64,000 bases of DNA from Acanthococcus lagerstroemiae (taxonomy: Eukaryota > Arthropoda > Insecta > Hemiptera > Eriococcidae): positions 28,727,312-28,791,311 of the forward strand of contig CM063113.1 in the NCBI GenBank assembly GCA_031841125.1. Direction: 5' to 3'. Below the pieces are notes generated by a model. The model saw only the letters and a list, made by a program, of their open reading frames with translations. It was not told the DNA's origin and did no database searches. Below are positions 12,631 through 23,301 of the stretch, piece after piece. Position numbers and translations under genes: made by a program. Each line of letters begins with the position of its first letter. The stretch's first letter is position 1.

Positions 12631-12777
12631 CTGACGCACGCGTCAGTGCAGACGCCCGTCACGTGATTTCTGCGGTACAGGCGTTTGCAGCAACGCGCGC
12701 GTCGCTGCGAACGCCTGCCACGCGATACCTGGAGCGACGGGCGTTGGCAGCAACGCGTGCGTCGCTGCCAACGCCTG
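12631..12777. repeat. Cluster of CpG-rich palindromes in a 60-bp tandem unit
   Basis: Three perfect or near-perfect hairpins follow one another: CTGACG-CACG-CGTCAG at 12631-12646, a 40-bp palindrome at 12678-12717 (arms CAGGCGTT and AACGCCTG), and another at 12738-12777 (arms GGCGTTGGCAGC and GCTGCCAACGCC). The last two start exactly 60 bp apart and are diverged copies of one unit. CpG content is far above the surrounding DNA. Function unknown. Confidence 0.75.
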
Positions 12778-12819
12778 TACTGCGATTTTTGATGGGACAG
12801 GTGATCACATGGACGCACT

Positions 12820-13010
12820 CCCCGCTATAGGATCCTCTGGTAGCCCCCCTCCTGTGAGCACGTCCCCTCATAGGGTCCCTTGTAGCTTCCTCCCCTGGTC
12901 AAGTTCCCAGGAGTGGAAACCCCCTTGTACCACCCTGTCTTGATCTGGTTCCCAGGTGTGACCCCCCTCCCCCTTGCAGCACTCAGTCACCGTCGAGGAG
13001 CCTTGAAGGT
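12820..13010. repeat. Degenerate C-rich tandem repeat
   Basis: Blocks such as CCCCTTGTA followed by GGTTCCCAGG or AGTTCCCAGG recur about every 50-60 bp. Copies are poorly conserved. Confidence 0.45.
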
Positions 13011-13326
13011 CCCCCTTGAAATCACTGTACTGCACACTATGATAGCTATACCCCCCGCGTGTAATATGCGACCCAACCGACCCAAGGTTCATACATGGTT
13101 ATCGAATTTTGCCGCTGAAATGTAAACTAATGCGTTTAGAAAAATGGCAAAATAGTGTATTAAAAAGTTCACAATTAAAAGTACAGGAACTAACTAACCA
13201 TTTGTAACATAAATACCCATATGTATAGCGCGTAACCTTATAACAACCATGAAACATCCTAACAAGTATCGGGTAACGTTTCTTAAAACTATATAAAATC
13301 ACTTTAATGACAAGACGACAAATGTA

Positions 13327-13460
13327 TCAAGTGTTTGTTATTTCATCTATCATCACATCTACGTCCAGCAGTAATGCTCCATCAGAATCTTTGTAATCTG
13401 GTGTAGATAAGGGGTCAGATTCGAAGACAATTTCAGAAGGCTGGATTGCAATTATATCAC
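13327..13460 (-). CDS. Possible 3'-terminal exon of an unidentified gene
   Basis: On the minus strand a good acceptor (T-rich tract ending TTTTTTTCAG) precedes an open stretch of 43 codons ending in TGA at 13327-13329. The translation begins DIIAIQPSEIVFESD, contains TPDYKDSDGALLLDVDV and ends IDEITNT. It is acidic and of ordinary composition, unlike the low-complexity translations nearby. An ATTAAA poly-A-like hexamer lies just downstream of the stop. The entry phase would be 2. No family is recognised and no matching upstream exon was found; any such exon would lie to the right, possibly beyond the copia element. It could equally be a chance open stretch. Confidence 0.28.
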
Positions 13461-13897
13461 CTGAAAAAAATAAATAGACTATTTAATAAATTAAGATGCT
13501 ATTAGTACACTTATCCCAACCCGCCCCCAGCATTTATATTACGGTCACAAAACCAACATCAAGAATTTTCCTAACCTGGCCTCAAAAATTATAACGATAA
13601 ACTCAGGATCGAACATGATCTCTTTTTTCAGTTATGTACTCGTCCCAAAACGAAGGGGAAAACACTCCCACATACTTTTCCAAAGTCATCTCATCCTACT
13701 GAAAGGTAAAATTAAAAGTATCCAAAGTCAAAATACGAAACAATGTGCTCACCGGCCTCTCCCAAGCTATTCATCAAATCCTAGTCTTCATCGACAACTC
13801 AACTCTCAAAAAATAATGAAGAAACTATGCGAATTTGTAATTTTTCCAATAAATTGGACGCAATAAATAAGTCGTTCCAGAAGGTTTTTTTTTTTTA

Positions 13898-14187
13898 AAC
13901 GCTTTGAAATAAAACACTGATACCGCTTTATACACGTGTATTCTTCGTTTGAACACAACACTTCGTGAATAACTTATGAACCATATTCCAAACTCGCTCC
14001 GCTATTTATATTAAAATTTCATAAGTTTCTTACTCTTAAACTTCCAGATGGTTCTAGATTTCTCAATAAAACATGGGACTGCCCAGTCTATCACAATTTT
14101 GTGTTCTAAGGATTAATCCATTTATACTGCATATCTATCACGATTTTGTGTTCTAAGGATTAATATCAACTTTTCCAATATTCAACA
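13898..14187 (-). repeat. 3' LTR of the copia-type element
   Basis: On the minus strand it begins TGTTGAATATTGG and ends ATTTCAAAGCGTT. It aligns with the LTR at 18317-18641 but lacks about 36 bp present there. Near its U3 end TTTTGTGTTCTAAGGATTAA (either strand) occurs twice about 47 bp apart, a direct repeat that could act as an enhancer. That role is inference. Confidence 0.92.
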
Positions 14188-14200
14188 CTCCCACCAAAAG
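14188..14200 (-). other. Polypurine tract of the copia-type element
   Basis: On the minus strand TTTTGGTGGGAG directly precedes the TGTTGAATA start of the 3' LTR, the expected place for the plus-strand primer. Confidence 0.8.
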
Positions 14201-14215
14201 TTGATACACCTATAG

Positions 14216-15734
14216 TTATTTACAGTAATCTAACTTTCTTAAACCTAAACTATGTCTAAGACTTACAAACTGATCTCGACTTATTCCTTTAGTGAAAATG
14301 TCAGCCTTTTGATTCTTACTATTAACATAACTTACATCAATAACTGTTTCCTTAATTAAGTCCTTAACATAATAGTATTTTATATCAAAATGCTTACTCC
14401 TTTTTGTAACCATATCATTCTTCAGAACACAAATGGTACTCTTGTTGTCCACATGTAGTGGTATTGTTTGTTCTTCTCCAGTCAAGTCTAGGTATAGGTT
14501 TCTCAACCAGATAGCTTCCTTCGATGCTTCACTGGCAGCTACAAATTCAGCCTCGGTCGTTGATAGAACCACAAGTCGTTGTTTCCTGGCTGCCCATGAA
14601 ATTGCTGCTTCACCGAGTTGGAATACATATCCGCTGATTGACTTTCTATCCTTGGTGTCACCAGGAAAATCAGCATCTGAATATCCTTTCAAGTCTCCTT
14701 CAGATCGATATACGAGTCCATAATCTGCTGTAACTTGTAAATATTTGAAAATTCTCTTCACTGCATTCCAATGGATGTTCTTGGGTTTCTCCATATATTG
14801 GCTCACCTGACTCACGGCATAACTAATATCTGGTCTCGAAATGACTGTCAAAAACATCAAACTTCCTATTGCTTCACGATACGGAACCTTATCTCCAACA
14901 TCTTCTAAGTTTGAGGGATGATCTCTTTCATTCAATGATTCATTTCCAGTTATTGGTACTGACACAGAATATGAATCATCACATCTAAATTTCTTTAATA
15001 ATTTTTTGGCATAATTCTTTTGATGCACAAAAATTAATCCATCTTTCCACACATTGATTTCCATCCCAAGATAGTAATGTAATAGTGAACTTGGAAGTTT
15101 TGAAAGTTCCGTTTAATTCTTTCAACACTATGTCTAACTCTTTCGGACTCTTGGCCGCAATTAATCCATCATCCACATAAATGGCAATAATCAATGAATG
15201 GTCCTTATTCAAAAAGACGCATGGGTCTGCCTTACTCTGGTCCAAATTGTACTTCTTCAAGAATTGGGTGAGTCTCTGATTCCACATCTTCCCAGACTGT
15301 TTGAGTCCATAAATGCCTCTCTTCCATTTACATACTTTGTCAGTCCCATCTTCATACCCCTTTGGCTGCATCATGTATATTTCCTCCTCCAGGTTCCCAT
15401 ACAAGTATGCTGTTGTCACATCAAACTGTTTTAGTTCCATTTTATTTTTTGATGCTAGTGCTAAGATGGTCCTGATTGAGGCATATTTTACTACTGGACT
15501 GTATGTTTCATTATAGTCTATTTCATATTGTTGGGAGTATCCACAACATACCAATCTGGCTTTGTACCTTTTGATTCTTCTATGCTCATCCCTCTTGATT
15601 TTATATACCCACTTGTTCTTCAGGGCCTTTGGATCTGCAGGTAGATAACTTAGTTCCCAAACTTGGTGATTTTTCATTGAATCCATTTCTTCATTCATGG
15701 CTTTCCTCCACTCTTCATGGTTTTCATCCTCCAC
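14216..15734 (-). pseudogene. copia reverse transcriptase and RNase H, frameshifted
   Basis: Two overlapping frames (15734-14985 and 15064-14216) encode the copia-type polymerase. Visible: EEWRKAMNEEMDSM, the KNKWVYKIKRD block, RLVCCGYSQ, FDVTTAYLYGNLEEEIYM with the first catalytic aspartate, YGLKQSGKMWN, and the second catalytic motif IIAIYVDDGLIAA. The second frame resumes at MEINVWKDGL and includes YREAIGSLMFLT, DADFPGDTKDRKSISGYVF and LSTTEAEFVAASEASKEAIWL (RNase H). It ends in HFDIKYYYVKDL and DIFTKG, the normal C-terminal blocks. A small frameshift near 15070-15090 separates the two, within the normal YLGMEIN junction. Product inactive as it stands. Confidence 0.93.
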
Positions 15735-15842
15735 TGCTTCCTCAAAGGTAGTTAGTTCTAATGGTTCACATCCAGTGAATAGAGCTGTAGCAATCCAGGA
15801 TGAATTGTATGTGTTGGGTTTCTTGATTTTTGAACGATCTCT

Positions 15843-17059
15843 CTAATTTCTTCTAGATGAGGAACTTTCTTCATCTGAGGTATCATTTTCCTTTTCAGCT
15901 TCTTTTTCTTCATTTTCATCTTCCTTTTCTTCAAAATTTTTAGCTTTGTCTTCTTCTTCTGGTTTGTTTATTTTATTGTCTTCTTTTTCTGTGGGAATGA
16001 GCAATTTTTCTTCTGTATCCTTCTCTTTGAATATTACATCTCCGTGAAATTCGATTCTGTCTGTGTTCTTGAAATAAATTCTGTATCCTTTCACGTTTTC
16101 GTTATAGCCCGCAAAAATTCCTTTCTTAGACTTCTCATCCCATTTTTTTCTCTTTTGTTTGGGTATATGGCAGTATACTTCTGAACCAAAAACTTTTAGG
16201 TCTTCAATCTTTGGCTTTACTCCAAACCATAATTCATAAAGGGTTTTTCCTTGTACTGACGAGGTTCCAGTTTTGTTCAAGACATAGACCATGGTGTTGA
16301 CAGCTTCTGCCCAAAAGCGTTTTAGCAACTTCTTGACACATCTTAAGGTTTTAGCACCTTCCACAATAGTTCTTAGGTCTCTTTCTGCTGATCAATTCTG
16401 TTCTAGTGCATAACCCATAGTGGTCTTATGTCTAATACCATACTTTGTTAGTATTTCTTGCATATGCTGGTTACAATCTTCTTTACCTCTGTCTGTTCTC
16501 AATACTTTTACTTTTCTATTAGTGTCAGTTTTCACACTTTGAATGTAATTATTCAGTACTTCCTTTACTTCACTCTTCTGCTTCAGGAAGTATACTCTTC
16601 GGTAGTGAGAATAATCATCTTTGAACAGGACGAAGTATCTGCTTCCAACAATTGATGTCTCCTCCATAGGCCCACAAACATCTGAGTGGATGATCTGGCC
16701 TGGTTTTGTTGTCTTAGTATTCGTAGTTGGAAATGGTTTACGACATTGTTTACCAAATATACATAGTTCACAAAAATCTTCCTTCTTCTCCACTGGAATG
16801 TTGAAATCTTCTAGGATTTTTTCACATGATTCTTGTTTTGGTGTCCCAGGCGTTCATGCCATAGTTGAAGACTGGTGTTGGCTGATTCAAAATTGACTAC
16901 TTTGGCTTTGGCATTCAACAGATACAACTTCCCCTTTGACCTTCCATCAAACACCTGTGTTCCATTTTTGAAAACTATACAGCGGTCTCCATCCAGTATA
17001 ACTTTGCATTTGCTTTTCTTTAATGAGAACAAATTTACTTTCAATTTTGGCACATACAA
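15843..17059 (-). pseudogene. copia integrase region, with frameshift and nonsense codon
   Basis: Frame 17059-16811 gives the end of the linker (LYVPKLKVNLFSL is largely present, then LWHERLGHQN, part of the zinc-binding HHCC domain). After a frameshift, 16793-16392 gives CELCIFGKQCRKPFP, HSDVCGPM with a catalytic aspartate, YFVLFKDDYS, and LRTDRGKE with the second aspartate. The normal PEQNG-VAER block reads EQN-stop-SAER because of a TGA at 16392-16394. The frame continues without shift into 16364-15843 (TIVEGAKTL, AEAVNTMVYVLNKT), so this is a single nonsense change. The C-terminal tail is rich in Glu and Lys. Confidence 0.92.
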
Positions 17060-17154
17060 GACGTCTCTTACTAGAATGGTTTCCTTTCTCTAATTGACCC
17101 ATGTTGTCAGGTAAACTGAACCCACACTATAGGCTGAAATTCCGAATCCATCTC

Positions 17155-18108
17155 CTAAAGTGATAGTTTTCTCTTCTTTGAAGCTTTGTAATTTTTCAGG
17201 AAGTCCTTGTGACAGGGCATGTGTTGAGTAGCTCCAGAATCAACGACCCATGTTCTGTCATCAGTGTCTCCAAGTATGGAGCCCAAGGCAGTTACAAAGG
17301 TTGAACTTTCTTTCTTGAATCGACAGTCCTTCTTTAAGTGCCCAACTTTGTTGCAATTGAAGCACCTCATTCCTTGTTTTTGCCGACAATTCATTTGCAG
17401 GTGGCCCACTTTCCCACAATGATAGCATTTCTTCACGTTTTCATGACAACTGTCATTCTTTTTATTCCAATTTCCATTTTTCTGGAAACGATTTTCCCTT
17501 CTATGGTTTACCAATGCCGTATTTTCTTCTTTGTTATCTGGTTTCTGCTCTGGGTTCTTAGACTTCAACCTTTCTTCTTCAATTAGAAGTCGAGCTGTCA
17601 GATTGTTCAGTTTCTTTTCACTTTTTGGAGTACTGTCCCAAGCTGAGTGGAAATGAGGAAACTCTGGTGATAATGTATTGAGAATCTTGACTATCAACAT
17701 GTCATCTGAAATTGTTTCTCCCAGAGTCTTCATTTGGCTGACCAGGTGCTCTAACTTTGATATGTGACCAGCAACCCCTTCTTCCTTATCGTATGTTTCC
17801 AGGATGTGCAGTGAAGCATCTGACTTATGGCCAAACATAGCGTCTAGTTTTTCCAGCATCTTCTTGGCTGAATCACAAGCAAACAGCAATGGCAGGACCT
17901 TCTCATTGACTAATATTACTATGGTCCTCTGAGCAACATTTTCAACATACGACCAGTCTTTGATTTTGCTGTCATCTGTTGGTCTAGGTGTGTGAAGTAA
18001 CTCACCATTCTTCATACTCTTCAAAATGATCCCAATCTGGAACTTCCATACCTGGTAGTTGTCCGATCCGGTCAGCTTCACCACTTTCACTTCTTCCATC
18101 GAAGCCAT
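17155..18108 (-). pseudogene. copia Gag plus start of protease
   Basis: The 317-codon frame starts MASMEEVKVVKLTGSDNY and carries a copia Gag core (YQVWKFQIGIILKS, AMFGHKSDASLH). Two CCHC zinc knuckles follow, CYHCGKVGHLQMNC and CFNCNKVGHLKKDC. Then comes the aspartic protease active-site block WVVDSGATQHM. The frame ends shortly after, where the rest of the protease should continue, so a frameshift near 17155 separates it from the integrase part. Gag itself appears intact. Confidence 0.93.
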
Positions 18109-18291
18109 TTTTCACAGATATACCGAATTCTGGTTCACTATTTCACTTTTTACCACTTCACAATTTCACTTTTCCACGAACTAATCGCGAATTATTACAC
18201 TAAACTTCACTTTACACGTTAACCATACGTTAACTTTCACTATTTAATCACTTCACAATCACTTACACTCACTATTCACTGTTTACTGCCC

Positions 18292-18310
18292 AGGCTGGGC
18301 CCATAACCTT
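18292..18310 (-). other. copia primer-binding site (internal initiator tRNA-Met)
   Basis: Just inside the 5' LTR the plus strand reads CTGGGCCCATAACC, identical to the anticodon arm of eukaryotic initiator tRNA-Met (CAU anticodon). Its complement on the element strand, GGTTATGGGCCCAG, is the copia-style primer-binding site that uses an internal fragment of that tRNA. Confidence 0.85.
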
Positions 18311-18316
18311 TTAAAG

Positions 18317-18641
18317 AACGCTTTGAAATAAAACACTGATACCGCTTTATACACTTGTATTCTTCGTTTGAACACAACACTTCGTGAATAACTTATGAAC
18401 CGCATATTCCGAACTCGCTCCGCTATTTATACTAAAATTTCAAATTTCTAGAAACGTCTTATCGAACATTACAAATAAGTTTCTTACTCTTAAACTTCCA
18501 GATGGTTCTAGATTTCTCAATAAAACATGGGACTGCCCAGTCTATCACAATTTTGTGTTCTAAGGATTAATCCATTTATACTGCATATCTATCACGATTC
18601 TGTGTTCTAAGGATTAATATCAACTTTTCCAATATTCAACA
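18317..18641 (-). repeat. 5' LTR of the copia-type element
   Basis: 325 bp, same ends as the LTR at 13898-14187, with an extra segment of about 36 bp (near 18441-18478). It ends next to ATTTTACATT. Confidence 0.92.
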
Positions 18642-19354
18642 ATTTTACATTCGGAAAATTCGAGTAGTTATCTCGCTCGACGTTTTCTATCCATAGGTCA
18701 AGTTTGCAAAGAAACGCTCGACTTCAAACATAAAAATGTTTCCACCGCCTTGCAATATGTTTTATTTCCCGATTCTTGCAACTGCAAAGTTAAGTGGTTA
18801 AAATATATACCGACAAGATACGATATCCTCACGTCGTATGATCTTATTTTGTATGATGTTGCAGACCACCGTGGGTTGGGAACCGCTACTTTAGAAGGTT
18901 AGATCACTTAGCAAAGGCGCGAAGACGTCAATGACGTCACTGTAGTGCCAATCACACAGGCCGCTTACAGGAATACAACTTTTTTTCGGTCTTTACTCAT
19001 AGTTGATGCCCTCAACATTTCTATTATTTTTTCGGCATATAACATTCAGTTGGCTACCGTTTGAAAAAAGAGCCATCTACTGTAAAAATTCAGTTTTCCC
19101 ATTACTTTCTTATGAAGTGAATTCCGGCGCCGGTGAGCCGGGAAGAATTGTTGCGGGTTGCCTACCCGAATGAGCCAACCTTCTCTAGTTATGAGAACCT
19201 TGCACTCGACTGGCATGAGTACAATATTCGGCAAGAGTCAGCCATTCTCGGCATCTGTCGGCATTCTTGATATCCGTCGTGCCGTTTGATCATGTCGGTC
19301 GGTAAAACGTGACATACATTTTTCGTAGAGAGCCAGCGATAAGACATATCCATA
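18642..19354. other. Intronic sequence, no gene recognised
   Basis: Mostly unique AT-rich sequence. Around 18864-18893 the minus strand reads TAGCGGTTCCCAACCC, reminiscent of hAT termini, but with no partner. Confidence 0.35.
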
Positions 19355-19512
19355 TCAAAAGTCAGATTTTTGAGTAGCCTTGCCACTCGTGATCTCCTTT
19401 CAGCGCTTCTGGGATCTAGTGATACTTTACAGCAACACATGTGATGTCTACTCTGCCCGCATTCGTCTTCCATGAAAAGTCCGTCGGTTCCGAGGAAGGG
19501 TCTCGTGTTTAT
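19355..19512. repeat. Third copy of the ~215 bp repeat, next to an exon
   Basis: Shares AAAAGTCAGATTTTTG, CTGGGATCTAGTGATACT, CAGCAACAC-TGTG-TGTCTACTCTGCC and AGGAAGGGTCTCGTGTT with the units at 6588-7030. It stops about 42 bp before the acceptor of the channel exon. Confidence 0.75.
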
Positions 19513-19554
19513 TCTGTTTTATAATCGGCGCCGTATTTGTGATTTCGTTGGCAG

Positions 19555-20019
19555 GAAACGCTAGATAACGACGGCGACGATGGCTCGAGCTCACAAGGCG
19601 AACCAGAAACGCTGCGCAAATTACGGCGTAAACGGCGGCACCGCAAAAAGCAGCCTTCGGTTGTGAATCCGGACGAAAATTTCTATTACTATTGGTTGTT
19701 CCTAGTCAGTGTGTGCGTGCTGTATAACCTGTGGACGCTGATCGTTCGACAAAGTTTTCCCGAGTTCCAAGCACTGGCTTCCACGTTCTGGTTCTCCTGT
19801 GACAGCATCACCGATCTGGTGTTCATACTCGATATCGTGGTTCAGTTTCGAACCGGATATCTGGAGCAGGGTCTGATGGTCTACGACTCGAAGAAGCTGG
19901 CCAGGCACTACGTCAAGTCGAGATCGTTCGTGCTGGATTTGGTGGCGATGGTGCCGCTACAGCTGCTGCAGTTCAAAATCGGCACCGCTCCGATTCTGAG
20001 GTTTCCGCGGTTTGTTAAG
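19555..20019 (+). CDS. Cngl: Cyclic-nucleotide-gated-channel-like gene, internal exon (pre-S1 to S4)
   Basis: The exon is bounded by an acceptor (TTCGTTGGCAG) and a donor (AAG|GTGAGT), giving 155 codons in phase 0 at both ends. It starts ETLDNDGDDGSSSQG and has a strongly basic stretch (RKLRRKRRHRKK). Next comes S1 (YYYWLFLVSVCVLYNLWTLI), then S2/S3 (DSITDLVFILDIVVQFRTGY), a linker LARHYVKS, the helix FVLDLVAMVPLQLL and the beginning of S4 (ILRFPRFVK). This order and spacing are those of CNG channels, tetrameric non-selective cation channels of the plasma membrane gated by cyclic nucleotides. The first frame Met in the exon is not the start; earlier exons must lie to the left but were not recognised. 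Base composition is clearly more GC-rich than the flanks. The gene name rests on the pore in the next exon. Confidence 0.93.
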
Positions 20020-20256
20020 GTGAGTTTTCGAGTATTTCACGATAAAACCTTATACGTGCGACTAAAGCGTGGTGAGGGAGCTTAAGGAGGAACTACAGGT
20101 GCATAGGAGAAGGAAAACGCTGACAAATAAATCCTGATGAAAGCAAGGGAAAACTACATCAGTATTTTCCCCTGAAGATGTATCTCCACTGCAATAATTA
20201 TGATGGTAGATCACAAAGTGAATGATAATTTCGGACGTAAAAAGTCTCCAATTTAG

Positions 20257-20395
20257 ATGTCCAGGCGTAGACTAGCTAGTGAGAAACTATCAGAATTGAG
20301 AATAGGGACATGGAATATAGGAACGCTGAATGAGGTGAGAAAATCAGAAAACGTAGAGAAAGAGATGAAAACATTAAAATTGGTTTATTCCCTTT
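20257..20395 (+). pseudogene. LINE endonuclease N-terminus fragment
   Basis: The translation MSRRRLASEKLSEL followed by RIGTWNIGTLN matches the beginning of apurinic-type endonucleases of RTE-like LINEs, where this block holds the first active-site Asn. Similarity ends after about 45 codons, where a short-period repeat begins. Confidence 0.6.
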
Positions 20396-20570
20396 TTCCT
20401 GAATCCACTTGCCAGAAGGAAAAAATACTGAAGGGCATTTTCCTGAAAAAGCAAAATCCTGAAACCTATTTGCCTGAATACAAAAAAATGCTGAGAGAAA
20501 CTTCCCGAATTTTTTAACTGAATGGACACTTCCTTGAACGACCAAAACCTGTAGCCGTTAACCTTAACCC
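20396..20570. repeat. Decayed minisatellite with ~15-16 bp period (CCTGAA core)
   Basis: CCTGAA or one-base variants recur about every 14 to 18 bases from 20398 to 20550, separated by A-rich spacers. Confidence 0.55.
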
Positions 20571-20940
20571 TGAGTACAAAAATGACATGTCTTATTTTCG
20601 CCTATCCATGAAAATGCAGAGAGGGTGCAACCTCACGACTATCGCTGTTCTGAAGGCTCATAACGTACATTTCTTTCAAAGTGGAAGCTAAATTAGTTGG
20701 TAACAAGTTACATGTTAATGGTTATTGTCATGTTGTTGAAATAACAATAATTACGTTTCAAAGTTTATTCTCAAACTGAAACCTTTTTCCTAAGCGAACA
20801 ACCAGTACTAAGAAATACGATCAGCCTTATCTCTTACTACAGTGTAGGTAGATGACGGATATTACAACTTTTCCCTACAAAAGGAAAAATAAACTATAAT
20901 CTTCTAGAAAAAAGACATCTGAATTATTACAAATAAAAAT

Positions 20941-21660
20941 TTAGTTAATAAGATGCATTTGAAGACGATCTGGAGGTCGGCGACCCCTCTCAGAATAACG
21001 GCGTTCACAACTAACCGACTTAAAAAGTGAAACCTCAGACTTAACAAGTTCTGGCGCAGCCGAGCTCCCTGGTTGAGTTTTCTCACACTCCTCATCTGTT
21101 ACTCCCGAATCTTCCTTTGGAATTAGCTGATCCGAATGGCGCTTGAGAACCTTGCCATCCTGGGTCTGCTCATCAAAAGTGACATTGCCTTTCTGACCAC
21201 CGATGGTTCCAGGAATCAAGCTTTCTTGTCCTTGCTTGTCTCTAGCCATAACTTGGTCACCAACTTCAGCAGTAACATCCTTCTTACCTTTAAAAAATAA
21301 TTTTTGGCCATCGAGTTTTTTGTTAACAAAAATGTCAAAACGAGTTCGTAATTTACGGTTTACATGTAATTCTGCAGGTGTTTTATTAGTAGTACAATGA
21401 ACTGTAGTACGAAAATCTAATAAAAAACGAAAAATAGCATCAAAAATTTCGACACCTGAATCAAGAGTTTTCTTGATCTTATTGTTAAAAACAGAAACAC
21501 AATTTTCAGCAGCACCATTGCTCTGAGGATGATATGGAGGTGTAAAAATATGATTGACTCCATTTTGTCTCATAAAAGATTGAAATTCTATGGATGAAAA
21601 TGGTGGGCCGTTATCAGTTACTAAGACTTGACTGATGCCCCAACGTGAAAAATAGTTTTA
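20941..21660 (-). pseudogene. Ty3/gypsy-like integrase C-terminal fragment
   Basis: The minus-strand frame, open from about 21660 without a Met, contains VLVTDNGPPFSS (an aspartate of the DDE core) and FTPPYHPQSNGAAEN (the glutamate). It continues with LLDFRTTVHCTTNKTPAEL and a C-terminal part with GDQVMARD, as in Ty3/gypsy integrases. The zinc finger, the first aspartate and all of the upstream pol are missing, and no LTR is recognised nearby. It ends at a stop at 20941. The 3' end of such a polyprotein would normally lie here, so this is a truncated copy in antisense orientation to the channel gene. Confidence 0.85.
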
Positions 21661-23300
21661 AAAAAATTTAATTACTGGGGTCCGCAGCAGTAGCGTCAAA
21701 ATAGTGGCGATTTTGAGTCACCTTCCGTTAGTCGAGCTCACGCATCAAACTACCCCTCACCAAATGCGGAAATTTTCCGATACCTGGCGGCGCCACGAGC
21801 TCCCATCTAAATCTTCCAAAGCTAAATGAAAACATTTGGTGACTGCGATGAATAATTGTTTGACGGATTGATACACAAACACCTGGCAGCTCGATTAACT
21901 TACTCGCATTCCCGGCTTGTGAATGTTGAATAAATATTGAAATAATTTCTGGCCACTCCGGATCCGATAATCTACGGATGAGGTTATCGTCGTATCACCA
22001 GCCCGAGTTACTTTTTCAGTCGGACCACGTTCTCCGTATCAATATTTTCGTTCACGGTTTCGTATAGTCGACCGAATTAAGCGAAAGTAGCCGCGGGATA
22101 CGCGACCTGCGGTATAAGAACTTTCGTTCTCATTTCAGGCTTCATCGTTCGCGGTGTATAAACTTTTATCCGGGCTTATGTAAATCGAGCTTCGCCGAAC
22201 CCTTGAAACAACTGACGGTGAGCCTTTAATGCAGTAACCATACCCCGAAGAACTGCCACGTTACACCATGCCAAATATGAGCCGGCACGCGGCTCGTCTT
22301 ACTCGCGCTTCTTCACACGCGTCCCATTGCGCGGATGTATATCTTTCTAGTGCTTTAGACAAAAAAAAAAAAAAAATGGGGAGTGGAGAGCACCCGTAGT
22401 TCCATACTCGAATGTAAAACCTGAGAATTATTCAGTCTCGGATCATTATTGTACCGAACACAGACGAGAAACTTCTTGAAGTTCACACTGATAATGGCGA
22501 CCATTATAAGCAGTCGAGGGGTTCGGCGATGCACTTAATTAACATTGCTGGAAAGTTTCTTCGTGCGGATTACTATTATTGAGATACTTATGAGGTTAGT
22601 TTCACCTCAAATATTCCAGGATCATCAGAATTTTGGGCGTCAGTCGTTATTTTAAAAACCATTTACTGTCCGGTCTCGGTATTAGTGCCGGATTAAGGCC
22701 CGGGCCCGGGCAGAACCGGATCCAGAAAGCTATCTGGGCAGGGGGAATTCAAAATGCATGGTGTTTCAATGTACACATGTGACTTTCTCTCAGTTGAGTG
22801 AGGAGGCAACTCTCCTGACGCCGTGTAAATGTATTTGTCTGCTCGGACATTTGAAGGGGCAAAGATATGGACATTGAAACGAATTATACATATTATGCAG
22901 CACTAGCTGACCTAGACCGTAAGCTGAAGTAAATTAGATGAAATTAGTTACATGGAGGAACACTGGTATCCAGCTCTGTATCGCAGTAGGGGGAGAGGGA
23001 GGATGTTCTGAGCAAACATTTTCATCGAAATTATAATTTCAAAGAATATTTGAAAATTTTTTTTAGTATAGACTATCAATTTACATAGGTATACATGATA
23101 TCATTTAGCCAGATGTCTACATAATATGAACATGAAGGAGTTACTGAAATTTGGAAATTTCGCATTTTTTATCCAGAATATGAATTGGGATGTGATGTTC
23201 TGGATAAAAGTGGGTGTTATGTTCCGAACACGAATATAACTCGTACTCTTATGATGGAACAATTCGAACAGTTGGCTCTACAAGTAGGTACTAATTCTCC
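21661..23300. other. Intronic sequence, no gene recognised
   Basis: A moderately CpG-rich, apparently unique stretch covers 21720-22340. Near 22690-22740 GTGCCGGATTAAGGCCCGGG resembles ends of some DNA transposons, without a partner. No coding motif. Confidence 0.35.
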
Positions 23301-23301
23301 G

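Larger units (their letters stand above)
13898..18641 (-). mobile_element. Ty1/copia LTR retrotransposon, nearly complete but with broken frames
   Basis: A 4.7 kb element in antisense orientation with two LTRs, a tRNA-iMet-type primer-binding site, a polypurine tract, and gag, protease, integrase, reverse transcriptase and RNase H in copia order. Domains are interrupted by a few frameshifts and a nonsense codon. The LTRs differ at about half a dozen positions plus indels, including about 36 bp missing from the left LTR, so the insertion is not new. No clean target duplication is visible because the left flank is a T run. The element lies upstream of the channel exon and opposite to it in direction. 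Confidence 0.95.
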
